The notes under the pieces are model-generated. The model made no database searches. It saw only the letters and a list, made by a program, of their open reading frames with translations, and was not told where the DNA came from. A stretch of DNA of 64,000 nucleotides from Paracoccus jeotgali (GTDB taxonomy: Bacteria; Pseudomonadota; Alphaproteobacteria; Rhodobacterales; Rhodobacteraceae): NCBI RefSeq assembly GCF_002865605.1, contig NZ_CP025583.1, positions 2,708,501 to 2,772,500 of the forward strand. The letters are read 5' to 3'. Position numbers and translations under genes: made by a program. Each line of letters opens with the position of its first letter. The stretch's first letter is position 1. Of the stretch, positions 17,002 to 26,415 are shown piece after piece.

Positions 17002-19929
17002 CTATTCCGCCGCCGCGATCCGGCGGGATAGGGCGGCCTGGGCATTATAGTCCTGTTGCCAGCCGGTCGGTCCGTTCGAGGGCGACACCTGCACCGCCGT
17101 CACCTTGTATTCCGGGCAGTTGGTCGCCCAATCGCTGTAATCCGTGGTGACGACATTTGCCTGCGTGTCGGGGTGGTGGAAGGTCGTATAGACCACCCCG
17201 GGCGAGACGCGGTCGGTGATCCGCGCCCGCAGCGAGGTCTCGCCCGCGCGGGAGGCTAGCTTGACCCAGTCGCCGTCGTGGATACCGCGCTGTTCGGCGT
17301 CATGGGGGTGGATCTCCAGCAGGTCTTCGTCGTGCCAGACCATGTTCTCGGTCCGCCGGGTCTGGGCGCCGACATTATACTGCGACAGGATGCGCCCGGT
17401 GGTCAGCAGCAGCGGAAAGCGCGGGCCGGTGCGTTCGTCGGTCGCCACATATTCGGTGATGATGAACCGCCCCTTGCCGCCGACGAAGGCGTCGACATGC
17501 ATCAGCGGCGTGCCATCGGGCTGCGCCTCGTTGCAGGGCCACTGGACCGAGCCCTGCTCTTCCAGCCGTTCATAGGACACGCCGGCAAAGCTGGGCGTGG
17601 TGCGCGCGATCTCGTCCATGATCTGGGTCGGGTGGGTATAGGTCCAGCCGGCGCCCATGGCGTTGGCGAGAAGCTGCGTCACCTGCCAATCGGCATAGCC
17701 GTTGCGGGGCGCCATCACCTTGCGGACGCGGTTGATGCGCCGCTCGGCATTGGTGAAGGTGCCTTCCTTTTCCAGAAAGGTCGAGCCGGGCAGGAAGACA
17801 TGGGCGTAGTTCGCGGTCTCGTTCAGGAACAGGTCGTGGACGATCACGCAATCCATCGCGGCAAGGGCGGCGGCGACGTGTTTGGTGTCGGGGTCGGATT
17901 GCAGGATATCCTCGCCCTGGCAGTAGAGGCCCCGGAAGCTGCCGGCCGCGGCGGCGTCGAGCATGTTGGGGATGCGCAGCCCCGGTTCCGGGTCGATGGC
18001 GACGCCCCATTCCGCCTCGAAGATGGCGCGGACCTCCGGGTGTTTGACATGCCGATAGCCGGGCAGCTCATGCGGGAACGAGCCCATGTCGCACGAGCCC
18101 TGCACATTGTTCTGGCCGCGCAGCGGGTTCACGCCGACGCCGGGGCGGCCGATATTGCCGGTCAGCATGGCGAGGTTCGCGATCCCCATGACGGCGGTCG
18201 AGCCCTGGCTGTGTTCGGTCACGCCGAGGCCGTAATAGATCGCCGCGTTCCCGCCGGTGGCGTAAAGCCGCGCCGCGCGGCGCAACTCGGCGGCATTGAC
18301 GCCGGTCAGCAGCGCCGTCGCCTCGGGGCTGTGGCGCGGGTCGCGGATGAACTCGGCATAGCTCTGGAACTCGTCCCAGTCGCAGCGGGCGCGGATGAAC
18401 GCCTCGTCATACAGATCTTCGGTGACGATGACATGCGCCATGGCGCTGATGACGGCGACATTGGTTCCGGGTTTCAGGGGCAGGTGATGGGCCGCATGGA
18501 CATGGGGCGATTTCACCAGATCGATCCGCCGGGGGTCGATGACGATCAGCCGGGCGCCTTCGCGCAGGCGCTTCTTCATCCGCGAGGCAAAGACCGGGTG
18601 CGCGTCGGTCGGGTTGGCGCCGATCACCACCATCACATCGGCATTTTCAACGCTGTCGAAATCCTGCGTCCCGGCCGAGGTGCCGAAGGTCTGGCCCAGG
18701 CCATAGCCGGTGGGCGAATGGCAGACCCGGGCGCAGGTGTCGGTGTTGTTGTTGCCGAAGACGGCGCGGGCCAGTTTCTGGACCAGATAGGTTTCCTCGT
18801 TCGTGCAGCGGCTCGAGGTGATGACGCCGATGGACTTGCGGCCATGGTCCTGCTGGATCGCCCGCATCCGCTCGGCGGCAAAGCGCAGCGCCTCGTCCCA
18901 GCCGACCTCGCGCCAGGGCTGGTCGATGCGGTCGCGGATCATCGGGGACAGGATGCGGTCCTGATGGTTGGCATAGCCATAGGCGAAGCGGCCCTTGACG
19001 CAGCTATGGCCGCGATTGGCCTTGCCGTGGCGATAGGGGGTCATCCGCACCAGTCGGTCGCCGTTCATCTCGGCCTTGAAGCTGCAACCGACGCCGCAAT
19101 AGGCGCAGGTGGTGATGACCGACCGGGTGGGCGTGCCCAGTTCCGCGACCGAGCGTTCCTGCAGCGTGGCGGTCGGGCAGGCCTGCACGCAGGCCCCGCA
19201 GCTGACGCAGTCCGAGGTCAGGAAGTCGTCGCCCGCCATGCCGGCCGAGACGCGGCTGTCGAAACCGCGCCCGGCGATGGTCAGCGCGAATGTGCCCTGC
19301 ACCTCGTCACAGGCGCGCACGCAGCGCGAACAGAGGATGCATTTCGACGGGTCATAGGTGAAATAGGGGTTGCTGTCGTCGGCGGGGATGTAATCGGGGT
19401 TGCCGGGATCGGTCGCCGGTCTGCGGCTGCGCGCATCGCCCTGCGCCAGCGTGCCGAGGCCCGAGGGATCGTAATGGTTCCGCCCGGTCTCATAGCGCAT
19501 GTCGCGCAGGCCGACGGCGCCGGCCATGTCCTGCAACTCGCAATCGCCATTGGCCGAACAGGTCAGGCAGTCCAGCGGATGGTCCGAGACGTAAAGCTCC
19601 ATCACCCCCTTGCGCAGGCGGCGCACCTTGTCGGTCTGGGTGCTGACCACCATGCCGGACGCGACCGGCGTGGTGCACGAGGCGGGCGTGCCGCGCCTGC
19701 CCTCGATCTCGACCACGCAGAGGCGGCACGAGCCGAAGGCCTCGATATTGTCCGAGGCGCAGAGCCGCGGCACCTCGATCCCGGCCAGGGCCGCCGCGCG
19801 CATGACGCTGGTGCCTTCGGGGACGGTGATCTGAAACCCGTCGATGGTCAGGCTGACCGTTTCGGTCGCGCGGGATGCGGGCGTGCCCAGATCGCGGTCG
19901 CTGCCCCAGGGAATGACAAGGTCTTTCAT
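17002..19929 (-). CDS. fdsA: NAD-dependent formate dehydrogenase alpha subunit (Mo-bisPGD)
   Basis: A 975-residue catalytic subunit oxidising formate to CO2. In order: a 2Fe-2S domain (Cys57, 68, 71, 85), a His-ligated cluster (His117, Cys121, 124, 130), two 4Fe-4S motifs (Cys197/200/203/207 and 241/244/247/251), then the bis-MGD domain with its own 4Fe-4S cluster (Cys275, 278, 282, 310). Cys403 followed by His404 is the Mo ligand and active site, so this is a Cys enzyme, not a Sec enzyme. The ATG at 19929 overlaps the fdsB stop by 4 bases; the longer upstream frame is a shadow. Confidence 0.97.
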   Translation of the reverse strand: MKDLVIPWGSDRDLGTPASRATETVSLTIDGFQITVPEGTSVMRAAALAGIEVPRLCASDNIEAFGSCRLCVVEIEGRRGTPASCTTPVASGMVVSTQTDKVRRLRKGVMELYVSDHPLDCLTCSANGDCELQDMAGAVGLRDMRYETGRNHYDPSGLGTLAQGDARSRRPATDPGNPDYIPADDSNPYFTYDPSKCILCSRCVRACDEVQGTFALTIAGRGFDSRVSAGMAGDDFLTSDCVSCGACVQACPTATLQERSVAELGTPTRSVITTCAYCGVGCSFKAEMNGDRLVRMTPYRHGKANRGHSCVKGRFAYGYANHQDRILSPMIRDRIDQPWREVGWDEALRFAAERMRAIQQDHGRKSIGVITSSRCTNEETYLVQKLARAVFGNNNTDTCARVCHSPTGYGLGQTFGTSAGTQDFDSVENADVMVVIGANPTDAHPVFASRMKKRLREGARLIVIDPRRIDLVKSPHVHAAHHLPLKPGTNVAVISAMAHVIVTEDLYDEAFIRARCDWDEFQSYAEFIRDPRHSPEATALLTGVNAAELRRAARLYATGGNAAIYYGLGVTEHSQGSTAVMGIANLAMLTGNIGRPGVGVNPLRGQNNVQGSCDMGSFPHELPGYRHVKHPEVRAIFEAEWGVAIDPEPGLRIPNMLDAAAAGSFRGLYCQGEDILQSDPDTKHVAAALAAMDCVIVHDLFLNETANYAHVFLPGSTFLEKEGTFTNAERRINRVRKVMAPRNGYADWQVTQLLANAMGAGWTYTHPTQIMDEIARTTPSFAGVSYERLEEQGSVQWPCNEAQPDGTPLMHVDAFVGGKGRFIITEYVATDERTGPRFPLLLTTGRILSQYNVGAQTRRTENMVWHDEDLLEIHPHDAEQRGIHDGDWVKLASRAGETSLRARITDRVSPGVVYTTFHHPDTQANVVTTDYSDWATNCPEYKVTAVQVSPSNGPTGWQQDYNAQAALSRRIAAAE

Positions 19930-21458
19930 GGCACGGCCTCTTTCGTGGTGGCGGCGAAATCGTCGGGGAAGTGCTGCAGCGCGGACATCACCGGATAAGG
20001 CGTAAAGCCGCCAAGCGCGCAGAGCGAGCCGTCCTTCATCGTCGCGCACAGATCGGTCAGCAATTCGATCGCATCCGCGTCGCCCCGGCCGATGCGGTCG
20101 ATGGTCTCGATCCCGCGGACCGAGCCGATGCGGCAGGGGGTGCATTTCCCGCAGCTTTCCACGGCGCAGAACTCCATTGCAAAGCGCGCCAGCCGCAGCA
20201 TGTCGGCGCTGTCGTCGAAGACGACGATGCCGGCATGGCCGATCAGCCCGCCCTGCCCGTCGAATTCCTCGTATCCAAAGGGCGTGGCGAAGCTGGCGGG
20301 CGGCATATAGGCGCCCAAGGGGCCGCCGACCTGCACCGCCTTGACCGGCCGTCCGGATGCGGTGCCGCCGCCGATGTCGTTGACCAACTCCCCCAGTGAC
20401 ATGCCAAAGGCGGTTTCGAACAGCCCGCCATGTTTGACATTGCCGGCGATCTGGATCGGGATGGTGCCGCGCGACCGGCCGAGGCCGAAATCGCGGTAGA
20501 ACGCGGCCCCGCGCTGGAAGATGACCGGGACGGTGGCCAGCGAAATGACGTTGTTGACCACGGTCGGCAGGCCGAACAGCCCCTTCAGCGCGGGCAGCGG
20601 CGGCTTGGCGCGGACCTCGCCGCGCTTGCCTTCAAGCGAGTTGAGCAGGCTGGTCTCCTCGCCGCAGACATAGGCCCCGGCGCCGACGCGCAGTTCCAGA
20701 TCGAAGGCGCGGTCGGAACCCAGCACCGACGGCCCCAGCAGACCTGCGTCGCGGGCAATCGCGATGGCCGCGTCCATGACCCGGATCGCGTCGGGATATT
20801 CCGAGCGGAGATAGACATAGCCCCGCGTCGCGCCGACCCCCAGCCCGGCGATCACCATGCCCTCGATCAGGGTGAAGGGGTCGCCTTCGATGATCATGCG
20901 ATCGGCAAAGGTGCCGCTGTCGCCCTCGTCCGCGTTGCAGACGATGTATTTCTGCGCGGCCTTCGCGTTCAGCACGGTCTGCCACTTGATGCCGGTCGGA
21001 AAGCCCGCGCCGCCGCGACCGCGCAACCCGCTTTCGGTCACCTCGGTCACGATGTCCTCGGGCGTCATCGCCAGCGCCCGGCGCAGGCCGGACAGCCCGC
21101 CATGCGCCTGATATTCCGTCAACGACAGCGGATCGATCAGCCCGCAGCGGGCGAAGGTCAGCCGGGTCTGGCGGGCGAAGAAGGGAATCGCCTCGACCGG
21201 GCCGAGCGCCAGCGGGTGATCGGCAAGGCCAGCGTCGAACAGGCTTGCCACGTCATCGGCGCCGACCGGCCCGAAGGCGGTGCGGCCGGCCTCGGTCTCG
21301 ACCTCGACCAGCGGTTCCAGCCAGATCATGCCGCGCGTGCCGTTGCGGATCAGGGTGATGTCGATGCCCCGCCGCTGCGCCTCGGCCCGGACCGCCGCGG
21401 CGACCTCATCGGCGCCAAGGGCGCGGGCGGCGGCGTCGGCGGGGACATAGATCCTCAT
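19926..21458 (-). CDS. fdsB: NAD-dependent formate dehydrogenase beta subunit (FMN, NADH-binding)
   Basis: 510 residues, NuoF-like. An N-terminal thioredoxin-like ferredoxin domain (about 1-120) is followed by the FMN/NADH domain with GRGGAGFPTGIKW, CNADEGDSGTFADRM and GAGAYVCGEETSLLNSLEG, and a C-terminal 4Fe-4S motif ESCGKCTPCRIGS. It passes electrons from FdsA to NAD+. The ATG at 21458 overlaps the fdsG stop by 4 bases, giving a coupled G-B-A order. Confidence 0.96.
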   Translation of the reverse strand: MRIYVPADAAARALGADEVAAAVRAEAQRRGIDITLIRNGTRGMIWLEPLVEVETEAGRTAFGPVGADDVASLFDAGLADHPLALGPVEAIPFFARQTRLTFARCGLIDPLSLTEYQAHGGLSGLRRALAMTPEDIVTEVTESGLRGRGGAGFPTGIKWQTVLNAKAAQKYIVCNADEGDSGTFADRMIIEGDPFTLIEGMVIAGLGVGATRGYVYLRSEYPDAIRVMDAAIAIARDAGLLGPSVLGSDRAFDLELRVGAGAYVCGEETSLLNSLEGKRGEVRAKPPLPALKGLFGLPTVVNNVISLATVPVIFQRGAAFYRDFGLGRSRGTIPIQIAGNVKHGGLFETAFGMSLGELVNDIGGGTASGRPVKAVQVGGPLGAYMPPASFATPFGYEEFDGQGGLIGHAGIVVFDDSADMLRLARFAMEFCAVESCGKCTPCRIGSVRGIETIDRIGRGDADAIELLTDLCATMKDGSLCALGGFTPYPVMSALQHFPDDFAATTKEAVP

Positions 21459-21928
21459 GGCGTGGCCTCGGCCAGCAGCGCGCGCATCCGGGCGGCGCTG
21501 ATCCGGCCATGGACGCGGTCGCCGATCACCGCCGCCGGTCCGCAGGCGCACAGCCCCAGGCAATAGACCGCCTCGACCGTCACCGCGCCGTCGGGCGTCG
21601 TTTCCTGCCAGTTCAGCCCCAGATCGGCCAGCACCTCGGCGGCGACCGCCGCGCCGCCGACCGCCTGACAGGCCTCGGCCCGGCACAGCTTGACCACCCG
21701 GCGCCCGGCCGGCGCCTCGCGGAAATCGTGATAGAAGGACATGACCCCGTGCACCTCGGCGCGCGAGATGTTCAGCGCCTCGGCGATCAGCGGCAACGCC
21801 GCCTGCGGCACATGGCCGAAGGCGTGCTGGATGGCATGAAGGATCGGCAGCAGCGGCCCCTCCATCCCCCGATGGTCGGCGATGATGGCGGCGATGTCGT
21901 CGCGGGACGGTGTCTGATCGGCTGGCAT
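21455..21928 (-). CDS. fdsG: NAD-dependent formate dehydrogenase gamma subunit
   Basis: 157 residues, NuoE-like thioredoxin-fold protein binding one 2Fe-2S cluster through the Cys residues of LCRAEACQAVGG and YCLGLCACGPA. The ATG at 21928 has GGGGGAAG 3-10 bases upstream; an upstream ATG at 21967 has none. First gene of the fdsGBAD operon, which begins 81 bases after the stop of the LysR gene on the same strand. Confidence 0.95.
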   Translation of the reverse strand: MPADQTPSRDDIAAIIADHRGMEGPLLPILHAIQHAFGHVPQAALPLIAEALNISRAEVHGVMSFYHDFREAPAGRRVVKLCRAEACQAVGGAAVAAEVLADLGLNWQETTPDGAVTVEAVYCLGLCACGPAAVIGDRVHGRISAARMRALLAEATP

Positions 21929-21998
21929 TGGCTTCCCCCTCGTCTGACAGGCTTGCCGCACGGTCATCTGCTTATCAATATCGCTTTTCCGTTAACCG

Positions 21999-22013
21999 AT
22001 AGGCGTTTCCTAT
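21999..22013. promoter_or_regulatory. Candidate LysR operator upstream of fdsG
   Basis: ATAGG-CGTTT-CCTAT is a perfect 5-5-5 palindrome containing the T-N11-A spacing of LysR boxes. It overlaps the LysR stop and lies 71 bases upstream of the fdsG ATG. Assigning it to the neighbouring LysR protein is inference. Confidence 0.4.
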
Positions 22014-22897
22014 TCAGGCTCGGCCATCGCCCGCGCCATCTGCAGCAGCGCCTGCAGGATCGGCGTGTGCGGCTCTCGGTGCGGCGCGATCAGGCCGACG
22101 GCGTGCTGCGGGCGGTTCTCGCGGATCGGGATGACGCGAAGACTGCGCCCGATGGCAAGGTATTGCGACAATTGCCGGGGCAGCACCGTGGCCCATGGCC
22201 CGGCCTCGACATGCGCGATCAGCGCCAGCGTCGAGTTGGACTGGATCGTCACCTCGGGCCGCACCCCGGCCAGATGCAGGCTGTGATTGATAATCCGCCG
22301 GTTCTGCATGTCCGGCGTCAACAGACACAGCGGCACCCCGGACAGATCGCCCCAGTCGATGACCTGCCGCCCGGCCAGCCCATGCCCGGCCCCGCAGATC
22401 AGGTGATATTGCTCGCGGTAGAGCGGCACCGCCGTCACCCGGCCCAGAGGTTCGTTGTCGAGATATGAGATCCCGGCATCGGCCTGCAGGTTCTCGATCA
22501 GGCTCAGAAGCTCGACCGAGGTGCAGGACCGCAGGATGAAGCGGACATTGGGATGCGCCTCGGCAAAGCGGACGGTCAGTTGCGAGGCCACCGTCAGCGC
22601 GGTCGGGATCACCGCCAGCCGCACATCGCCCGCCAGACCGTGCCGCGTGGCGCGCATCTCGTCGCGCATCCCGCGCACGTCGCCCACGATCCGCCGCGCC
22701 CATTCCAGCACGCGCTGCCCCTCGGGGGTCAACCCGCCAAAGCGCGAGCCGCGCCAGACCAGCAACACCCCCAGCTGCTGTTCGAGCTGCTTGATCCCCG
22801 CCGACAGGCTGGGCTGGGTGATGCCAAGGCTGTCGGCGGCGCGGCCGAAATGCTCCTCTCGGGCGAGGGCGATGAACATGTTCAGCTTGTCGAGCAA
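22010..22897 (-). CDS. LysR-family regulator, probable formate dehydrogenase activator
   Basis: About 295 residues. The N-terminal winged helix is LDKLNMFIALAREEHFGRAADSLGITQPSLSAGIKQLEQQLG; the rest is the LysR substrate-binding domain. The start is taken as the TTG at 22897 because it yields MLDKLNMF, the usual LysR distance to the HTH; the longer ORF adds 21 arginine-rich residues, and an internal ATG (NMF) would clip the helix. It sits directly upstream of fdsG on the same strand, so it probably responds to formate. No motif proves the ligand. Confidence 0.85.
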   Translation of the reverse strand: MLDKLNMFIALAREEHFGRAADSLGITQPSLSAGIKQLEQQLGVLLVWRGSRFGGLTPEGQRVLEWARRIVGDVRGMRDEMRATRHGLAGDVRLAVIPTALTVASQLTVRFAEAHPNVRFILRSCTSVELLSLIENLQADAGISYLDNEPLGRVTAVPLYREQYHLICGAGHGLAGRQVIDWGDLSGVPLCLLTPDMQNRRIINHSLHLAGVRPEVTIQSNSTLALIAHVEAGPWATVLPRQLSQYLAIGRSLRVIPIRENRPQHAVGLIAPHREPHTPILQALLQMARAMAEPE

Positions 22898-23115
22898 GGC
22901 GTGTCTTTCGTGCGAAGGCCGGTGAGGTCGCAGTCTAACAGAGATCCGGCGACTTCGCATCCGGCGCCAACCGCCGGCAACGGATCATGAGTGACGAGGT
23001 GCGGGTCGCGACGGGGTGCGGGTTGGAAAGGGCCTGACCCGAGACTTGCGCGGTGAAGCGGATCAGGAAGCGCAGTCAGGCCAGCATTGACGACGCATCG
23101 CCGCCAACAGCCGCC

Positions 23116-24138
23116 CTATTCCGCCAGCCCCGCCGCATATACCCGGTCGATGATCCGCGAAAGCTGCACGAACTCCTCGGCGGCGGGGTCGAAGCCGGGG
23201 GACTGCGCCAGCCGCCTTGCCCAATCCGCGAGCGCGCGTCCGCCCCAGTCGTCGGGCGGCTCGGCCAGCGGGCGGCTGCTGGTGCCGCTGTGGTGGTGGG
23301 CGTCGAAGTCGAAGAACGAGCCGTTCCGGTTCCGCATCGACACGCCGCCTTGCGTGCCGTGGAAATCGGCGCCGATCACCGCGTCCTGCCCGGCCGAGAG
23401 GTTCCACGAACAGGCGATCCGCACCGCCGCGCCCGAGGCAAGCTGAAGGGTAGCGATGCCGTAATCCTCGGTCTGCGCGCGCGAGGTCAGGGGCTGTCCG
23501 CCCGCGAAAAGCTGCGCCGAGACCTTGGTGACGGGCGGGAAATCCAGCACCCACAACGCCAGATCGACCAGATGCACGCCCAGATCCATCACGCAGCCCC
23601 CGCCCGAGAGCGCGGCGTCATAGAACCACGGCTTGTCGGGGCCATAGGCGTTGTGGAACACCAGATCGGCGGCGAAAATCTCGCCGACCGCGCCGCTGCG
23701 CACCGTGTCGCGCAGCGCCTGCATGGCGGCTGTGTGGCGATAGCAGAGGTCGAGGCCCAGCAGCCGGTCCGCCTGCCGTGCGGCGGCGACGGCGCGCGCG
23801 GCCTCGTCCGCGTCGCGACCCAGCGGCTTCTGGCAGAACACCGCGACGCCGCGATCCAGCGCGGCAATCGTCTGCTGGGCATGCAGCGCGCTGGGCGTGG
23901 CGATGACGATGCCGTCGCAGCCGGCGGCCAGCAGATCGTCCAGATCGCGCCCCTGTGCGGCAGCGGGGGCAAGGGCTGCGGCCTCGGCCAGACAGTCGCC
24001 CGACGGATCGGCGAGGGCCGCGATGTCGACCAGCCCGGTCTCGGCCAGGGACTGCATCCGGCTCCGCCCGATCCAGCCGAGGCCGAGAAAGCCCAGACGG
24101 GGGCGCTTGGTTGACGGTCTTTCTAGCATTCCACCCAT
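23116..24138 (-). CDS. Gfo/Idh/MocA family oxidoreductase
   Basis: 340 residues. The N-terminal Rossmann fold is RLGFLGLGWIGRSRMQ, the conserved catalytic-loop motif is FCQKPLGRDADEAARAV (the family's EKP Lys), and the C-terminal beta-sheet domain has GGGCVMDLGVHLVDLALWVL, where His is the usual catalytic residue. The enzymes oxidise or reduce sugars or sugar nucleotides with NAD(P). The start is at 24138, or at 24129 (MLERPS); both overlap the upstream dehydrogenase, whose stop is at 24123-24125. Confidence 0.88.
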   Translation of the reverse strand: MGGMLERPSTKRPRLGFLGLGWIGRSRMQSLAETGLVDIAALADPSGDCLAEAAALAPAAAQGRDLDDLLAAGCDGIVIATPSALHAQQTIAALDRGVAVFCQKPLGRDADEAARAVAAARQADRLLGLDLCYRHTAAMQALRDTVRSGAVGEIFAADLVFHNAYGPDKPWFYDAALSGGGCVMDLGVHLVDLALWVLDFPPVTKVSAQLFAGGQPLTSRAQTEDYGIATLQLASGAAVRIACSWNLSAGQDAVIGADFHGTQGGVSMRNRNGSFFDFDAHHHSGTSSRPLAEPPDDWGGRALADWARRLAQSPGFDPAAEEFVQLSRIIDRVYAAGLAE

Positions 24139-25085
24139 GCCTTCACGAATCCTTCGGGCTTGTCCCGGGTGGCATCCAGCGCCGCGCCAAGGTCGGCCAG
24201 CGGATAGCGGTGGGTCAGCAGGGGCGCGATGTCCAGCCTGCCCTCGGCCACGGCACGGACGGCGCGCTGCATCCCGGCGACATAGGTTGCCGGGTCGCGT
24301 TCATGGGCGTTGATGACGTCCAGCCCGCGCCAGTTCCAGGACTGCATGTTCACCTGCCGCGGCCCGTCCTGATGATAGCCCGCGATGACCAGCCGGCCAT
24401 GGGTGCCGACCAGCTCGCTGGCCAGATCGAGCGGCCATTGCAGGCCCACGGCCTCGATCGCGACCTCGCAGAAGGCGCCATCGGTCAGGGTGCGGACCTC
24501 TTCGATGATCTGGTAATGGTCGATCATTTCGATGGTGCGCGCGGCCCCCATGCGCCGGGCCAGCGCCAGCGATTCCGGCCGGCGCGAGATGGCAATGACC
24601 TCGGCGCCCTCATTGGCGGCCAGCCGGGTCAGGGTGGCGCCCAGAAAGCCGATCCCGATGATTGCCACCCGCATCCCCGGCTTGATGCCGCTGCGCGCAA
24701 AGATGTTCATCGCGCAGCCCAAAGCCTCGCCCGGGAAGGGGCCGTCCAGTTCCGGCGGCAGGACCACGACCTGATCGGCAGGGGCGAGATCGTAACCCGC
24801 ATAGCTGTGCTGGCCCAGAAACGCGACGCGGTCGCCGGCCTGCAGCCCCGTCACCTCGGCCCCCAGCGCGTCGATGCGGCCCCAACCCTCATGCCCCGGC
24901 GCGCCGGGCTCGGTCGGAAACTGCATCCATTCCGGCCCCGCCCATGGCCCCAGATTCGAGGCGCAGACGCCGCAGCCTTCCAGCTTGACGCGCACCTGAT
25001 CGGGACCGGGTTGGGGAATGGGCATCTCGACCAGATCGAACTGGCCCGGTCCGGTCAGCCGGGCGGCCTGCATCGTCTCGGTCAT
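24123..25085 (-). CDS. Zinc-type medium-chain alcohol dehydrogenase-like protein
   Basis: 320 residues. GCGVCASNLGPW and GAPGHEGWGRI match the MDR zinc-ligand region, although the structural four-Cys loop of many MDR enzymes is absent. The coenzyme-binding motif is VAIIGIGFLGATLTRLA. The ATG at 25085 (MTETMQAARL) is family-like; the open frame continues upstream as shadow. Coupled to the Gfo/Idh gene by a 4-16 base overlap and divergent from the epimerase at 25312. Likely oxidises a sugar or polyol in glycan precursor synthesis; substrate unknown. Confidence 0.8.
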   Translation of the reverse strand: MTETMQAARLTGPGQFDLVEMPIPQPGPDQVRVKLEGCGVCASNLGPWAGPEWMQFPTEPGAPGHEGWGRIDALGAEVTGLQAGDRVAFLGQHSYAGYDLAPADQVVVLPPELDGPFPGEALGCAMNIFARSGIKPGMRVAIIGIGFLGATLTRLAANEGAEVIAISRRPESLALARRMGAARTIEMIDHYQIIEEVRTLTDGAFCEVAIEAVGLQWPLDLASELVGTHGRLVIAGYHQDGPRQVNMQSWNWRGLDVINAHERDPATYVAGMQRAVRAVAEGRLDIAPLLTHRYPLADLGAALDATRDKPEGFVKAWVEC

Positions 25086-25311
25086 GTCAGGCAGGGCGTG
25101 GAATGGCGGGGGGCGAGGTCGGTCATGTATCTTCCGCTTGTTCTGCAAAATCGGTTTCGCGGGAAACGTGACCCGTCCCCCGCCGCGATGCAACGACCGA
25201 TTTCGCCGCAAGTTCCTGTCACTGATGTCGAAGCTGCCGTTGTGGAACCATTTTTCAGGTCGCGGGGTTCGGGATCGACTGGTGCGGGAAAAGCACGACA
25301 AGGGGGATGGT

Positions 25312-26415
25312 GTGACGAAAGTTCTTATTACCGGCGGCTGCGGGTTCATCGGACGGCATGTGGCGCAGGAGTTGCAGCAGCATGGTCACGAGGTGCGCGT
25401 CTATGATGCGCTGATCGAACAGGTCCACGACGGCGCCGCCGCGCTTCCCGACGATGTCGATTTCATCCGCGGCGACATGCGCGACGCCGACAGCCTGCGC
25501 GGCGCGCTGAAGGGCTGCGAGGCGGTGCTGCATCTGGCGGCAGAGGTCGGCGTCGGCCAGTCCATGTACGAGATCGCGCGCTATGTCGGGGCCAACGATC
25601 TGGGCACCGCCGTCCTGCTCGAGGCGCTGCTGGATCACCCGGTCGAACGCATCGTGGTCGCCTCGTCGATGAGCGTTTATGGCGAGGGGCGCTATGTCAC
25701 CGCCTCGGGCGAGACGGTGGATACCGCCCGCCGCGATGCCGAGGCGGTGCGGGGCGGGCGCTGGGACATTCCGGGCCCGGACGGCCAGCCCCTGCAGGCG
25801 GTGCCGACGGATGAGACGAAGCCGGTCGATCTGGCCTCGATCTATGCGCTGACCAAATACGCGCAGGAACGCCAGGTGCTGATCTTTGGCGACACCTACC
25901 CGCCCGAGGCCGTGGCGCTGCGGCTGTTCAACGTCTTCGGCGCGGGGCAGGCGCTGTCGAACCCCTATACCGGCGTGCTGGCGAATTTCGCCTCGCGTCT
26001 GGCCAACGGCGAGCGGCCGACGATCTTCGAGGATGGCGCGCAGCAGCGCGACTTCGTCCATGTCGAGGATGTGGCCCGCGCCTTCCGTCTGGCGCTGGAG
26101 ACCCCCGGCATCGGCGGCGAGGTCTTCAACATCGGCTCGGGCCACGCCTACAGCATCGCCCGCGTCGCGGAATTGCTGGCGGCCGAGATGGGCCGGCCCG
26201 ATCTGGAACCGGAAATCCTTGGCCGCTCGCGCGCCGGCGACATCCGTAACTGCTTTGCCGACATTTCCAAGGCAAGGGAGCAACTGGGCTTTGCGCCCGA
26301 ACGCCGGCTCGAGGATTCGCTGGGCGATTTCGTCGAATGGGTGCGCGGCCAGACTGTCATCGACCGCGGCGCCGAGATGCGCCGCGAACTCGAGGCGCGG
26401 AGGCTGGTATCATGA
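25312..26415 (+). CDS. NAD-dependent nucleotide-sugar epimerase/dehydratase (extended SDR)
   Basis: 367 residues. GTG start at 25312 with AGGGGG at 25301-25306, yielding the N-terminus MTKVLITGGCGFIG; the open frame upstream of it is non-coding. GGCGFIG is the NAD-binding motif, SSMSVYGEG and YALTK carry the catalytic Ser/Tyr-x3-Lys. The motif order resembles dTDP-L-rhamnose 4-epimerase-like enzymes, but specificity cannot be read from sequence. Overlaps the next gene by 4 bases. Confidence 0.85.
   Translation: MTKVLITGGCGFIGRHVAQELQQHGHEVRVYDALIEQVHDGAAALPDDVDFIRGDMRDADSLRGALKGCEAVLHLAAEVGVGQSMYEIARYVGANDLGTAVLLEALLDHPVERIVVASSMSVYGEGRYVTASGETVDTARRDAEAVRGGRWDIPGPDGQPLQAVPTDETKPVDLASIYALTKYAQERQVLIFGDTYPPEAVALRLFNVFGAGQALSNPYTGVLANFASRLANGERPTIFEDGAQQRDFVHVEDVARAFRLALETPGIGGEVFNIGSGHAYSIARVAELLAAEMGRPDLEPEILGRSRAGDIRNCFADISKAREQLGFAPERRLEDSLGDFVEWVRGQTVIDRGAEMRRELEARRLVS

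Noticed and set aside
17278..19998. 906-codon plus-strand frame opposite fdsA
   Set aside because: Arginine/glycine/histidine-rich sequence with no motif; fdsA on the minus strand has all cofactor ligands.
22961..22977. CCGGCG-N5-CGCCGG hairpin between the Gfo/Idh and LysR genes as a terminator
   Set aside because: No T-run in either direction and 139 bases from the upstream stop.
25154..25167. GTTTC-GCGG-GAAAC inverted repeat in the divergent region before the epimerase
   Set aside because: It is short and stands alone; no copy is seen near related genes, so it was not listed as an operator.
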